Assembly (NCBI RefSeq): GCF_029167645.1
Contig: NZ_CP119147.1
Span: forward strand, 6,342,501-6,406,500
Direction: 5' to 3'
DNA from: Streptomyces sp. AM 2-1-1
GTDB lineage: Bacteria; Actinomycetota; Actinomycetes; Streptomycetales; Streptomycetaceae
DNA: 64,000 nt
In this document: one piece after another, positions 34,877 to 43,485 of the stretch
How the letters are laid out: every line of letters begins with the position of its first letter
Position numbering within the stretch: the first letter of the stretch is position 1
Program-made: the position numbers and the translations under genes
The notes under the pieces: model-generated
What the model was told of the DNA's origin: nothing
The model's database searches: none
Seen by the model: only the letters and a program-made list of their open reading frames with translations

Positions 34877-35665
34877 GTGAGCAGGACACGAGCGGCGGCA
34901 CTGGAGGCGCTGCACGACTGGGCCGCGAACTTCCGGACCGCCCGCAGGGACGCGTTGATCGCCGCGGCCTGGCAGGCGGGGGTGACCAGCGTCCCCGCAC
35001 TCTCCGAGGCCGCCCGGGTCAGCCGTCCGACCGTCTACGCGGCTTTGCGCTCGCAGGGCATCGAGCCCAACCACCGGGCGAACGGACCCGCGGTGCTCGA
35101 CAGCGGGCCGCTGGACATCGAGGGTTTCACCGGCCAGGACGAGACCGCCGAAGCGGAGTTCGACAGGGCGCTGGGCCGTTGGAAGGCGACCCGTCCTCAC
35201 GCGACCTCCGCCGAGTTCTGCGACGAGGGAACACGGCTCGTCGCGCTGATGGACACGACCGCCCGGTACGTCGACGCGCGCGACCGCCTGGCGCGCGAAC
35301 AGGTCGCCCGCGCCGAACGGGACCGCCTGCTCCGACGGGTCGACCAGCGCTGGGAGGCGCTCAGCACCGCCCCGGCCTGGCACGCCGCCCACCACGCCTA
35401 CGTCCTCGCGGTCGGCGACGCCCACGCGGGTGTCGACGCGTGGCGGGAAAGCGCGGAGACCGCTCTGCTGCGCCCCTTCCACTGCCGGACGCCGCTGCAC
35501 GAAGCCGTGTACGGACGGATCAAGGCAGCCGGCCACCCCGGACTGGAGCTCGTGGCGGCCGACGTCGACCGCACACCTGCCCGGACCGCCGGATGGCTCC
35601 GCGCCGATCTCGAACGGAACCACGAGCGCCGCCGGCGGCTCGCCGCCGAGACGCTCACCCTCTGA
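34877..35665 (+). CDS. Helix-turn-helix DNA-binding protein of unknown target
   Basis: 262 residues from GTG 34877 with GGAGGT six bases upstream. Residues about 15-55 form an HTH: ALIAAAWQAGVTSVPALSEAARVSRPTVYAAL, with the SRPTVYAAL segment as the recognition helix. The remainder is helical and Arg/Glu-rich, with no ligand-binding fold I recognise. The inverted repeat at 34831 lies just upstream. Probably a transcription regulator controlling its own gene; targets unknown. Confidence 0.72.
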   Translation: MSRTRAAALEALHDWAANFRTARRDALIAAAWQAGVTSVPALSEAARVSRPTVYAALRSQGIEPNHRANGPAVLDSGPLDIEGFTGQDETAEAEFDRALGRWKATRPHATSAEFCDEGTRLVALMDTTARYVDARDRLAREQVARAERDRLLRRVDQRWEALSTAPAWHAAHHAYVLAVGDAHAGVDAWRESAETALLRPFHCRTPLHEAVYGRIKAAGHPGLELVAADVDRTPARTAGWLRADLERNHERRRRLAAETLTL

Positions 35666-36531
35666 CCTCGGCGAAGGCCGGGGACAGCGGGGCGGAGCCG
35701 GACGGCGGGGCGGGGAACGGGAATCGGCGTCAGGTCCAGCCGGGACAGGACCCCGGAACGGGGAAACCGCATGAGTCGCGTGCGCGCGATGATCAAGGGA
35801 TGTCCCCGTCCGGACCATGCGCGCTCCCTGCCCCGTCGGCGAAGGCGAACCGCACGCCCAGCGCAGACCGTACGAGTCCCGGGGCCGCACCTACCGGTAC
35901 ACGGCGCTCCTCTGTCCCGCCGTCCTCACCCTCGGGGATGTCGGGGTGCAGCGGTACGACCAGCTGACCGGCGCCCCCCAGGAGGGCCGCGCGCTCAGCG
36001 CGACCGCGTTCCGGGGCCCCGCCGCGCCCGGGGACGGCAGCGGACCGCCGCCCGGTGTGGCCGGGGGACCCGCACGTCCCCGACCGGCGCTGCGCCGGCC
36101 CCCGCGCGAGACGGAGCGCGCCCACGACGAGCAGGATGCCCCTGGCACAGACCGGGCCCTGTTCTCCGCGCACGCCACCGGTGTCCGTCTGGCCCACCAG
36201 GAGGACACGGTGCGGTCGTGGGCCCCGCCCGGTTCGACGATCCGTCTGTGTAACGGTGCCACCACCACGTCGCACCTCGACGACGCCGAGGAGACCACAC
36301 TGCGTCCGCCGCTCGCCGATCCGGCCGATCCGTCGGCGGGGCGCACCGGCGCGGCCGTCTCCACCCGCGGCGACCGGTTGGCGCCGATGGCTCGACGCCT
36401 ACGCGGCCGTACGTACGTGCCCGGGTGCATGGCCTCGTACCGGCACCGGCGGGTCAGCACCCGAACGGCCCCGGAGCACGGGGAGCCGTCCGCGCACTGC
36501 GGTTGTCAGTGGGGGGTGCGATCCTGCCCGT
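35666..36531. other. Unassigned 866-base stretch with competing weak frames
   Basis: Long frames are open on both strands (35817-36575 plus; 35891-36460 and 35793-36275 minus), but none has a motif, a good ribosome-binding site or a convincing protein composition. The plus-frame stretch near 35860-36000 (RGRTYRYTALLCPAVLTLGD) is the most protein-like and could be a decayed gene. Left uncalled. Confidence 0.4.
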
Positions 36532-36798
36532 ATGGACGAGCTGATGCGGCGTCGGGTGTACGGCGCCGACCATGAGGACCCGGATCCCGGACCGCGCCCC
36601 GGGCACACCTACCGTGAGCTGGTCGGCGGCCCGCTGGACGGGCTGCTCCTCGACGTGACCGGTTGGTCGGAAACGGCACTGGCCGAGGGGGCGGCCCTGA
36701 TCACGGAGATAGGGGCGTACGGCCCGGGCGGCCGAGCCGAGTACGGCCCCCGCCGGGGTGACCTCCACCGGTGGGACTGGCAGGGCGACACCCCGTAA
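36532..36798 (+). CDS. Small conserved hypothetical protein
   Basis: 88 residues from ATG 36532. The core is YRELVGGPLDGLLLDVTGW, then GAALITEIGAYGPGGRAEYGP, ending RWDWQGDTP. The recurring GGPLDG motif is typical of short streptomycete proteins related to phage-type small proteins. No signal peptide. Function unknown. An upstream Shine-Dalgarno sequence is not obvious. Confidence 0.65.
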   Translation: MDELMRRRVYGADHEDPDPGPRPGHTYRELVGGPLDGLLLDVTGWSETALAEGAALITEIGAYGPGGRAEYGPRRGDLHRWDWQGDTP

Positions 36799-36925
36799 CG
36801 CCGCAGGGGACTCCGCCTTGGGATCGTACGCACCGGACACCGCCCTGCCCGGCCTCCGGCCGAACGACCGCACGGCGACGGCAGTGACGCAGAGGCGGAA
36901 GAGGCGGCGCGCCTAGGGTGGTCCG

Positions 36926-37705
36926 GTGACTCTGAGCGCGGCATCACTCCTCCCGGTCAACCTCACCCTCGGCATCCTGCTCGGTGTGCTCGCGCTGGTG
37001 GCGGCGGCCGTGGCGGGAGTGTGCCACCTCGCTCCGGACGACCGGACCAACCGGGCCAGGGAGATCCTGATCGCCGGGGTGCGTGCGGCGGTCCAGCTCG
37101 CCGCGGTGTCCCTCGTCCTCACCTGGGCGGTCGACGAGGTCCTCGGGCTGCTGGTGTTCCTGGCCGTCATGTTCGCGGTCGCGGTGCGTACGGCCGGGCG
37201 CCGGATCACCGGCAATCACACCTGGTGGCTGGCGTGCGTTCCGATCGCCGCCGGGGTGGCGCCGGTGGTCGCTCCGCTGCTGCTGACCGGCCTCGTACCG
37301 CTGAAGGGCATCGCGCTCATCCCCGTCACGGGGATCCTCATCGGCGGGGCACTCACGGTGACCGTCCAGGCCGGGCGGCGTGCGCTGGACGAGCTCAAGC
37401 AGCGGCGGGGGGAGGTGGAGGCGGCCATGGCCCTGGGATTCTCCGACCGGGACGCCCGGCTGGAGATCGCGAGGCCGTCCGCCTCCGACGCGCTGCTGCC
37501 CGGACTCGACCAGACGCGAACCGTCGGACTGGTCACGCTGCCGGGCGCGTTCGTCGGCATGCTGCTGGGAGGCGCGAGCCCGCTGACGGCCGGCGCGGTG
37601 CAACTCTTCGTGCTGGTCGCGCTGATGGCCGTGCAATCGATCGCGGTGGCGATCACCGTCGAACTCGTCGCCCGCCACCGAGTCTTCCGTACCGCACCCG
37701 ACTGA
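36926..37705 (+). CDS. FetB/YbbM-type (UPF0014) membrane permease
   Basis: 259 residues from GTG 36926. About seven hydrophobic segments are visible, from LTLGILLGVLALVAAAVAGV to LFVLVALMAVQSIAVAITV. The family hallmark region EAAMALGFSDRDARLEI and the LPGAFVGMLLGGASP loop are present. In E. coli FetB pairs with the ATPase FetA in iron export; no ATPase gene lies next to this one. It converges with the small minus-strand gene at 37718, 12 bases apart. Confidence 0.82.
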   Translation: MTLSAASLLPVNLTLGILLGVLALVAAAVAGVCHLAPDDRTNRAREILIAGVRAAVQLAAVSLVLTWAVDEVLGLLVFLAVMFAVAVRTAGRRITGNHTWWLACVPIAAGVAPVVAPLLLTGLVPLKGIALIPVTGILIGGALTVTVQAGRRALDELKQRRGEVEAAMALGFSDRDARLEIARPSASDALLPGLDQTRTVGLVTLPGAFVGMLLGGASPLTAGAVQLFVLVALMAVQSIAVAITVELVARHRVFRTAPD

Positions 37706-37717
37706 CCGCACCCGGAG

Positions 37718-37927
37718 TCACGCCGCCTCGTAGCGGTGGGCCCGGCCTCCCCGCCACTCGACCCATCGGGGATCGTCGAGCAACTGCTCGGCATCGGGCA
37801 GGCCCGCCCGCCGGAGGAACTCCACCACGTCGGAATCTCCCATCGCGAGCCCGGCGATCTGCCCCCGTATGGTGACCCGTCGGCCGCCGGAGGGGGAGGG
37901 GCGATGGATGCTGATGGGCGCGCTCAT
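37718..37927 (-). CDS. Small conserved hypothetical protein, second gene of a putative SOS operon
   Basis: 69 residues from ATG 37927, which overlaps the stop of an upstream 48-codon frame (ATGA). The sequence has a basic start (ISIHRPSPSGGRRVTIRG) and an acidic, helical middle (DSDVVEFLRRAGLPDAEQLL) ending in GGRAHRYEAA. No known domain recognised. The LexA-like box at 38063 would control it through the upstream frame. Confidence 0.68.
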   Translation of the reverse strand: MSAPISIHRPSPSGGRRVTIRGQIAGLAMGDSDVVEFLRRAGLPDAEQLLDDPRWVEWRGGRAHRYEAA

Positions 37928-38070
37928 GCTTCCAGGGTGCGCCGGGCGCGGGGTTGCCGCAGGCGGGCGAGGTCGACCGAGCGAGTGGTGCCGACCGGAG
38001 TGAGGCCGGGTCGGGCCGACAGGGGTCGCGGGGGCGGTGAGAGGCAGGGACCGGTCAGTGATTCGAACAT
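37924..38070 (-). CDS. Putative 48-residue leaderless small protein
   Basis: ATG 38070 begins MFESLTGPCLSPPPRPL and ends ARLRQPRARRTLEA, stopping at 37924-37926 inside the ATGA overlap with the next gene. A TATACT -10 hexamer (38084-38079) sits 8 bases upstream of the ATG, so the mRNA would be leaderless. The Arg/Pro-rich sequence has no recognised domain. Evidence is the tight coupling and the promoter position; it could also be only a translated leader. Confidence 0.5.
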   Translation of the reverse strand: MFESLTGPCLSPPPRPLSARPGLTPVGTTRSVDLARLRQPRARRTLEA

Positions 38071-38084
38071 TGATTCGAGTATAG
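38063..38084 (-). promoter_or_regulatory. LexA-like (SOS) box overlapping a -10 and start codon
   Basis: On the minus strand, TCGAATCAATGTTCGA (38078-38063) differs by one base from the symmetrical TCGAAC-N4-GTTCGA actinobacterial LexA consensus. TATACT lies directly upstream. Binding here would block transcription start. LexA identity is inference from consensus. Confidence 0.55.
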
Positions 38085-38165
38085 GCCGAGAGGTACTGCC
38101 TGCGGGCCCGAAAAGGGTGGGGGCTCCCCGAGCCCGTCCGGCTACCCTCCCCGCGGAGGTGCACC

Positions 38166-38570
38166 GTGTCCTGGCCGTCTGTGATCATCCTCGTTCCCGC
38201 ATCCCGACGCCGACTGCTCGAACAGCGCATTCGGGCCTTCGGACTCGTGCCCGACCCCGTCACGGGTGAGGACAGACTGGACCGGTACGGCTACGCGTAC
38301 TCCCTCGACCTCTCCGGCGGGATCCTGGCCGACTACGAGCCGGAAGAGCTCGCCCGGGTGGCGCACCGCATCGGCGAACCCTACGCCGCGTACGTCGCGT
38401 GCCAGTCCATGGACGCGGCTCGGGCATTCCTCCGCGAGGTTCTCCCCGGGGTCGATGGCCTCGTCGACACCAACCACTTCGAAATCCTGCGGGCGAGCGC
38501 ATTTCTCGCCCTGGTGGAGCGTCACCCCGGCTGGGACTGGCGCCGCCGACCGAGCACCGAGGTGCGGTAG
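38166..38570 (+). CDS. Hypothetical protein
   Basis: 134 residues from GTG 38166 with GGAGG 6 bases upstream. It starts with a hydrophobic β-strand (WPSVIILVPASRRRLLEQR) and contains YGYAYSLDLSGGILADYEPEEL and HFEILRASAFLALVERHPGW, an α/β pattern of a small soluble protein. No signal peptide or catalytic motif. It is divergent from the putative SOS operon, 95 bases away. Function unknown. Confidence 0.72.
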   Translation: MSWPSVIILVPASRRRLLEQRIRAFGLVPDPVTGEDRLDRYGYAYSLDLSGGILADYEPEELARVAHRIGEPYAAYVACQSMDAARAFLREVLPGVDGLVDTNHFEILRASAFLALVERHPGWDWRRRPSTEVR

Positions 38571-38842
38571 AGCGGTCGGGGCCGCCCTTCCCCGCCCGTC
38601 CATGGAGCCCGGAGCGGCAGGCAGTGGGACACGGGCACCCTGAGGGTGCGAGCGCGAGCTGACCCTGACCGCGGCGTGGGCGACACGGGGACGAGATCGG
38701 AGGCCGCTCGGCATGGCGCACGTCGTGGCTGGTCCCGGACTTACCCGGCACCGGATGTCTGCCCCGGCCCTCCGCGGCCACCTGCCGGCGAACCCGCCGG
38801 TCTCCCCGCGGGTGAGGTCACCGCCGCTGCGTCACGGCCTCC

Positions 38843-39478
38843 CTAGCGGCTCTCCGGCGCTACCGCTGCCCCCAGCCGGGCTGCCGGCGGCAGGGGTGCG
38901 TGCCGGGGACAGGCTTCGAACGCCTGGATCGCCAACGCGGCGAAGCGTCGGGAGGCCTTGATCCGGGTGTCGGTCGAGGTGGCGCTGATCCCCTTGTTGG
39001 CCATGAGCACGAGGACGAGGTCGTCCAGGACGAAGTCGGGCCGCAGACGCCCGCTTCCCTGGGCCCGCAAGGCGAGTCCGGCGACCGCTCGTACCGTGTA
39101 CGCACGGCCCGCCGCGACATCGGTCGCCCCCGGGAAGGTCGACAGGAAGGCTTCGGTGAAGCCCCGATCGCGGGCGTGAAGCTCACAGATCTTCTCGATC
39201 ACCAGGCACAGGCCGCGCCAAGGATCGGGATCGGCACACCCTTCGTCGACGAGGGTGCGGCAGGCGTGCAGCTGGTCCGCGAAAGCGTCGGTGACCAGCG
39301 TCTGCTTGGTGGGGAAGTGACGGTACAAGGTGGCGGGCCCCACCCCGGCCCGCCGCGCGATCTCGCGCATCGGCACGTCCAGGCCCTCGGCGGAGAACAG
39401 CGCCCGGGCCGCGTCGAGGATGCGTTCGCGGTTGTCCCGCGCGTCGGATCGCAGGAGGTGAGGCACTTGGTCGGTCAC
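38843..39478 (-). CDS. TetR-family transcriptional repressor
   Basis: About 211 residues from GTG 39478; in-frame GTG 39481, GTG 39487 and TTG 39496 are alternatives, and none has a clear ribosome-binding site. The N-terminal HTH is typical: RERILDAARALFSAEGL, MREIARRAGVGPATLYRHFPTKQTL. The C-terminal ligand domain is helical. It is divergent from the quinone-oxidoreductase-like gene at 39679. A perfect 8-4-8 inverted repeat at 39496-39515 lies immediately upstream and is the probable operator, so it most likely represses itself and the oxidoreductase. Confidence 0.9.
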   Translation of the reverse strand: MTDQVPHLLRSDARDNRERILDAARALFSAEGLDVPMREIARRAGVGPATLYRHFPTKQTLVTDAFADQLHACRTLVDEGCADPDPWRGLCLVIEKICELHARDRGFTEAFLSTFPGATDVAAGRAYTVRAVAGLALRAQGSGRLRPDFVLDDLVLVLMANKGISATSTDTRIKASRRFAALAIQAFEACPRHAPLPPAARLGAAVAPESR

Positions 39479-39495
39479 CACTCTCACTTTAGCCA

Positions 39496-39515
39496 AACGG
39501 ACGGGGGCGTCCGTT
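39496..39515. promoter_or_regulatory. Probable TetR operator
   Basis: Perfect dyad AACGGACG-GGGG-CGTCCGTT between the divergent TetR and oxidoreductase genes. Confidence 0.65.
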
Positions 39516-39678
39516 AACGTCCGACGGCGGGGGCACCGGCACGGCGACCCGTCGCGACCGTCCCGCCCACGCGCCGTACCGGCCCTTTTTTACGGAGAGG
39601 CCGACTCTCCGCACGGCCGCGATGGACGACGGTATGGAACAGGACCCCGCGCGAGCGGTCGAAGGAGAGGAAGACGAC

Positions 39679-40641
39679 GTGAAGGCAGTCGAGATACGGA
39701 GGTTCGGAGGTCCTGAAGGGCTGGCCGTGGTCGATCTGCCGGTACCCGTACCCGCAGCCGGGCAGGTGGTGATCGCCACGGAGGCGGTGGGCGTGGGCGG
39801 TGTCGACACCGTGATCCGCAGCGGAGCCCTGGCCGCCTACGGATTCAAGGAGGGCCACATACCGGGGGGTGAGGTGGCTGGCACCGTGACCGCGGTCGGC
39901 GACGGAGTCGACATGTCGTGGATCGGCCGCCGGGTGTGGGGCTCCACCGGAACCGGTGGAGGCTACGTCGAACGCGCCGTCGTGCTGGCCGAGGAGGTTC
40001 TTCCCCTCCCGAGCGGCCTCTCCTCCATCGACGCGGTGACCCTCGGCAGCTCCGGGGTGGTCGCCCACTTCGGCCTTCGCCACGCCCGTTTCGCCCCCGG
40101 GGAGACGGTCCTCGTGCGCGGCGCAGCCGGCAGCATCGGCATCATGGCGGTGCAACTCGCCGCACGCGGAGGTGCCGCCGCGGTGGCGGTCACGACCTCG
40201 TCGGCCGAACGCGGCGAACGGCTGCACCGTCTCGGTGCGACCCATGTGCTGGACCGCTCCGGTGACGGAGGCGCAGATGCTCCCGCCGGCTACGACGTCA
40301 TCATCGACGTGGTGGCCGGTGCGGACATGCCGTCGTTCTTCGACCGGCTCAACCCCAACGGCCGCATGGTGGCCGTGGGCGCGGTGGCGGGTCAGCCGCC
40401 GGCGGACTTCGGCACGAAAATCATGGCGGCCTTCCAGAAGTCGATGTCCTTCGCCGCCTTCAGCGCGGCCACCGTCAGCGGGGCCGACCGGCGTGCCGTA
40501 CGCGGCGAGCAGTTCGCTGCAGCCGTACGCGGCGAGATCGAGACGGTGGTGCACGAGGTGTTGCCCCTCGACGGCGCCGCGCTGGCGCACCGGAAGATGG
40601 ACGCGGGCGAGGTCTTCGGCAGGATCGTGCTGACGCCGTAG
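39679..40641 (+). CDS. Zinc-binding dehydrogenase / quinone oxidoreductase-like (MDR superfamily)
   Basis: 320 residues from GTG 39679 with GGAGAGG eight bases upstream; the frame is open further up but lacks a good site. It has the MDR shape: a start like that of QorA (VEIRRFGGPEGLAVVDLPVP), the NADPH-binding AAGSIGIMAVQLA and VIIDVVAGADM. No structural zinc Cys cluster is seen, as in quinone oxidoreductases. It would reduce quinones or enones with NADPH. Control by the divergent TetR repressor suggests induction by an electrophile. A terminator at 40799 follows. Confidence 0.87.
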   Translation: MKAVEIRRFGGPEGLAVVDLPVPVPAAGQVVIATEAVGVGGVDTVIRSGALAAYGFKEGHIPGGEVAGTVTAVGDGVDMSWIGRRVWGSTGTGGGYVERAVVLAEEVLPLPSGLSSIDAVTLGSSGVVAHFGLRHARFAPGETVLVRGAAGSIGIMAVQLAARGGAAAVAVTTSSAERGERLHRLGATHVLDRSGDGGADAPAGYDVIIDVVAGADMPSFFDRLNPNGRMVAVGAVAGQPPADFGTKIMAAFQKSMSFAAFSAATVSGADRRAVRGEQFAAAVRGEIETVVHEVLPLDGAALAHRKMDAGEVFGRIVLTP

Positions 40642-40798
40642 AGCCCGCACGAACAGAGGAGTGACCGTCGGAACGCGGCGACAAGCGCCCAGCGGCATGG
40701 CCAGTGACGCCCTGCTGCCTGGTTCCGGGCGACAGCCCTACGGGCAACTCTCTTCGAACTTCACCCGTCGGAACCGGTGCCTCGGCAGCGGTGGAGAC

Positions 40799-40835
40799 GC
40801 GCCCTGTTGCCCGCCGACTTCGGGCAACAGGGCGC
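40799..40835. terminator. Perfect 15-bp stem, bidirectional terminator
   Basis: Arms 40799-40813 and 40821-40835 with a 7-base loop, between the oxidoreductase stop and the stop of the convergent gene at 40842. Confidence 0.8.
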
Positions 40836-40841
40836 TCGGGC

Positions 40842-41120
40842 TCAGAAGGGAGCCAAGCCCGCGCCGAAGACATCGATGACCAACGGGTCTCCCGTCGTCG
40901 GGCTCCACGTGGGAGCACCTCGCCGACTCACCTCGCCCGACTGTCCACCGATGAGCACATGCCCATCCGGGCTCTTCAGCAGCGCCTGCACCATGGTGAT
41001 GTCGTGGAAGGTCAACGTCCCGCCCCAGTCGTCAGGCGTCGTGCTGGTGAGGTTCGCGTCGGCGTCGAACCGTTGGCCGCTCTCGGCGAGGAAGACGGCA
41101 GGGCCTCGGTATGTGGTCAT
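40842..41120 (-). CDS. Small hypothetical protein, β-rich
   Basis: 92 residues from ATG 41120. The sequence alternates short β-like strands (YRGPAVFLAESGQRF, WGGTLTFHDITMVQAL) and contains LIGGQSGEVSRRGA. It resembles small streptomycete β-barrel proteins, but I cannot name a family. No signal peptide. It converges on the terminator at 40799. Neighbouring DNA is lower in GC than the flanking housekeeping genes. Confidence 0.65.
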   Translation of the reverse strand: MTTYRGPAVFLAESGQRFDADANLTSTTPDDWGGTLTFHDITMVQALLKSPDGHVLIGGQSGEVSRRGAPTWSPTTGDPLVIDVFGAGLAPF

Positions 41121-41751
41121 GGCCTGAGGCTAGCGCGGAGGCGTGAGCGCGACCCAACTAGGTTCTCGTGCGTTCCGGTTGAACCCCCCAGCACCCTCGA
41201 TGACATGCCCTGTCGAGACCTTCCGGCGCCTCACGAGAGGCTTGGCGGCTGCCGTCGCCCGGCTCGTGTGACGATCCGTAGGTCATCGTTGCCCATGGTG
41301 GTGATCAGGGGTTCGCCGACGTTGTCGAAGAGGATGACCGGCTCAGCCTCCCGGTGACCGGCTTCGGTCCTGCACCCCTTCGGTGCGGGTGGCCCGGCCG
41401 AGGACGATCTCCTGCACGTCGGTCCGTGTGCATGCTGCGCGCCACCCGTCGGGACAGCGGCACTGAAAGCGGTGATGACGTGTGAGGGGAGGGTCGGGCC
41501 GGCCAGAGCTTCAGGTGCGCGTTCTCCGCGCGGGTCGTCCGGGCGGATCCACGCTGCCCGGTAGTGGTCCGCAGACCCTCCCCGCCACTCGAGCCGCTGC
41601 CAGGTACGTGGTGTCTTGGCTCGCGGTAGCGGTCAAAGCCTCAGTTCTCGAGGCCCCCGGCCTGGTCGGCTGCTTTCACCCAGCCGCTCCGAGAGCGGGC
41701 TTCGGGAGGATCGGACCACGCCAACGGTAGGGGCGGGGCGCAGCGGCCACG
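41121..41751. other. Non-coding or degenerate stretch
   Basis: About 630 bases without an acceptable gene. On the minus strand a short readable piece near 41270-41345 (EAEPVILFDNVGEPLITT, MGNDDLRIVTRAG) looks like part of a former coding region but is cut on both sides. Otherwise I see nothing. The patch is consistent with accessory-DNA decay. Confidence 0.4.
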
Positions 41752-41964
41752 TCATCCGCCCAATTCCTCGGCGGCTTTCATGATCGTGCGGATCTGTTCC
41801 CGGGTCCAGCCGGTGATGCGGACGACCTCGCCCTGGTCCCCGCGCTTGGGGTCTTGCTGCAGAGCCGCAACGGCTTCGGCGCGGAGGTCTGCTCTGGCGG
41901 CGTCCAGTGCCGCTTCGGCTTCCCGGTATCGCTGAGCTGCGAGTTGGAGCTTGGCTGTGTCCAT
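41752..41964 (-). CDS. Small HTH-like hypothetical protein
   Basis: About 70 residues from ATG 41964; ATG 41985 would add seven. The first part is a coiled helix (KLQLAAQRYREAEAALDAARADLRAEAVAAL), the second an HTH-like segment GEVVRITGWTREQIRTIM. Such short proteins are frequent in streptomycete integrative elements and near regulators. It may bind DNA. No ribosome-binding site stands out. Confidence 0.6.
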   Translation of the reverse strand: MDTAKLQLAAQRYREAEAALDAARADLRAEAVAALQQDPKRGDQGEVVRITGWTREQIRTIMKAAEELGG

Positions 41965-42110
41965 ACCCTCATCTTGCCACCGCATTGGCCAAGTCGCTGG
42001 GCCAAGCCCATTGACCCACCGTGGCGCCGTCGCGCATCACGTCCCGGGTCCGGGACGAGGTGCCTGTTCCGTTGTCGCCCGGTGGCTGTCACCCGGACCG
42101 CCCGAGGGCT

Positions 42111-42320
42111 CTAAGCAGCGCCCGGCTGGTTGTCGTACCGGCCTCGTGGATCGTCCCCCCGCACAGCCGCCGCCCACTCCGCGAGCAGCCGCTCATACTC
42201 CCGGCGCCCTTCCACGGACAGGCGACCACCATGAGCCCGCACCAGCGCGCGGATCTCCGCGTTCACCACAGGCAGCGGGCGCGCAGCAGCAGCGTCACAC
42301 GAAGTCGGGGGCATGCCCAC
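42111..42320 (-). CDS. Small hypothetical protein of accessory-DNA type
   Basis: 69 residues from ATG 42320 (ATG 42314 also possible). The core PLPVVNAEIRALVRAHGGRLS followed by EGRREYERLLAEWAAAVRG is helical and of a kind common beside streptomycete mobile-element genes. No motif or signal peptide. Function unknown. Confidence 0.6.
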   Translation of the reverse strand: MGMPPTSCDAAAARPLPVVNAEIRALVRAHGGRLSVEGRREYERLLAEWAAAVRGDDPRGRYDNQPGAA

Positions 42321-42462
42321 AGACTACGGGCACGGGGCGACGGAGCCCAGAGCGCCCGGACTACGATGGCGCGATCTTGGTGGGCGACGCGCGGGAGACA
42401 GCGATGAGCGAGTGGACCGTGCACGGCGCACGACCCATCTCCACTAGGCCGTCTCTTTCGGA

Positions 42463-42738
42463 TCAAGCTTGGGCGGCATCCCGCTCTGCTTGCAGCCAAC
42501 TGAGCTGCGCCTCGCTGAGCGGCGGCTCAAAGCCTTCAGGGAACATGAGCGTGAGGGGCTGTGGCCACATGCTTTCAGGCCCGTGCTCTTCACAGTGCAG
42601 AGCGATGAGATGCGGTCCCTCCCCGCAAGCCTCGTGCTGGTAGACGCGGTCATGCGCCTGGCAGAAGTACGAGAACATCGTGCAGTCGTCCTCGTCAGTC
42701 GGCTCGTAGTAGCCGGGATCCCGGACGATCAGTGTCAC
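42463..42738 (-). CDS. Hypothetical protein with several Cys/His
   Basis: About 91 residues from GTG 42738, with AGGAA a few bases upstream. The frame is open 150 bases further upstream, but that part is the tail of a transposase remnant, not part of this gene. The sequence EDDCTMFSYFCQAHDRVYQHEACGEGPH followed by LIALHCEEHG contains five Cys/His clusters that could bind zinc. It ends LSEAQLSWLQAERDAAQA. Function unknown; lower GC than flanks. Confidence 0.5.
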   Translation of the reverse strand: MTLIVRDPGYYEPTDEDDCTMFSYFCQAHDRVYQHEACGEGPHLIALHCEEHGPESMWPQPLTLMFPEGFEPPLSEAQLSWLQAERDAAQA

Positions 42739-42839
42739 CCGTTCCTGACGGTTGAACCGAGGGATGGGCCGAGGATCGCACCACAGCAGTCGAGGAGGAA
42801 GCACGCGACCATTCTGTGCCAAGAGCGGCTTCGAGTCAG

Positions 42840-42970
42840 CGCGCGGACCAGATGAAGATGCCGCGAGGTGGAGTACCGCCTGGTACATGGTGGCGGTCTT
42901 GTCGTACCGGGTGGCCAGACCGCGCCACTGCTTGTTGATGCACCGCTCAACGGTGTGGCGCTGTTTGTAG
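42840..42970 (-). mobile_element. IS5-type transposase C-terminal remnant
   Basis: On the minus strand the sequence reads AYKQRHTVERCINKQWRGLA and then TRYDKTATMYQAVLHLAASS. This is the recognisable C-terminus of IS5-group transposases, but it is missing two or three residues between the N and KQWRG. No other part of the element, terminal repeat or target duplication was found. Its upstream end abuts the truncated NUDIX gene, so insertion or deletion here broke that gene. Confidence 0.75.
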
Positions 42971-43385
42971 GCGTCGCGAACTCGACCTCGTCGACGTCGA
43001 ACCGCCCGGTCGCCCCCGGTACGAACACCACCTCATCAAGCTCGCACCTGTCGCCGCCACCGTGCTCCTCAACGAAGCCGATGAGGTGCTGCTGATGTGG
43101 CGGTACCGCTTCGCCACCAACACCTGGAACTGGGAGATTCCCAGCGGCATCGTCGAGCCCGGCGAGGATCTGGCGGCTGCCGCTGCCCGCGAGGTGCTGG
43201 AGGAGACCGGCTACCAGGTCGACCCGGCCGCCCTGGTCCCGCTCGCCTACAACCAGCCCATCGGCGGCATGTCGAATGCCGAACACCACGTGTTCCTCGC
43301 TCGCGACTCCATGCGGGTCGCGGAACCGGTCGACACCCACGAGGCCGACCGCATCGAGTGGCACCCGCTCTCCGCGTGCCACGCG
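42966..43385 (+). pseudogene. NUDIX hydrolase, truncated at both ends
   Basis: A readable frame runs RRELDLVDVEPPGRPRYEHH, LLMWRYRFATNTWNWEIPSG, then IVEPGEDLAAAAAREVLEET. The NUDIX box G-x5-E-x7-REVLEETGY is complete. The N-terminal ~20 residues are missing where the transposase remnant begins, and the C-terminus is lost after RIEWHPLS, where sequence turns into unrelated text. No start codon with a ribosome site precedes the NUDIX box. It would have hydrolysed nucleoside-diphosphate derivatives. Most likely dead. Confidence 0.7.
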
Positions 43386-43485
43386 CACCGTCGGGGAAAC
43401 CCTCCCGCTCGTCGCGCACCCCTTTGGCAGCGGGCGGGAGGCTTCCACACCACGCGGTACCGCAGGGTGCGTCGTGCGCCGAACA

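Noticed and set aside
41482..41730. Small open plus-strand frame
   Set aside because: No ribosome site, no motif, inside a degenerate stretch.
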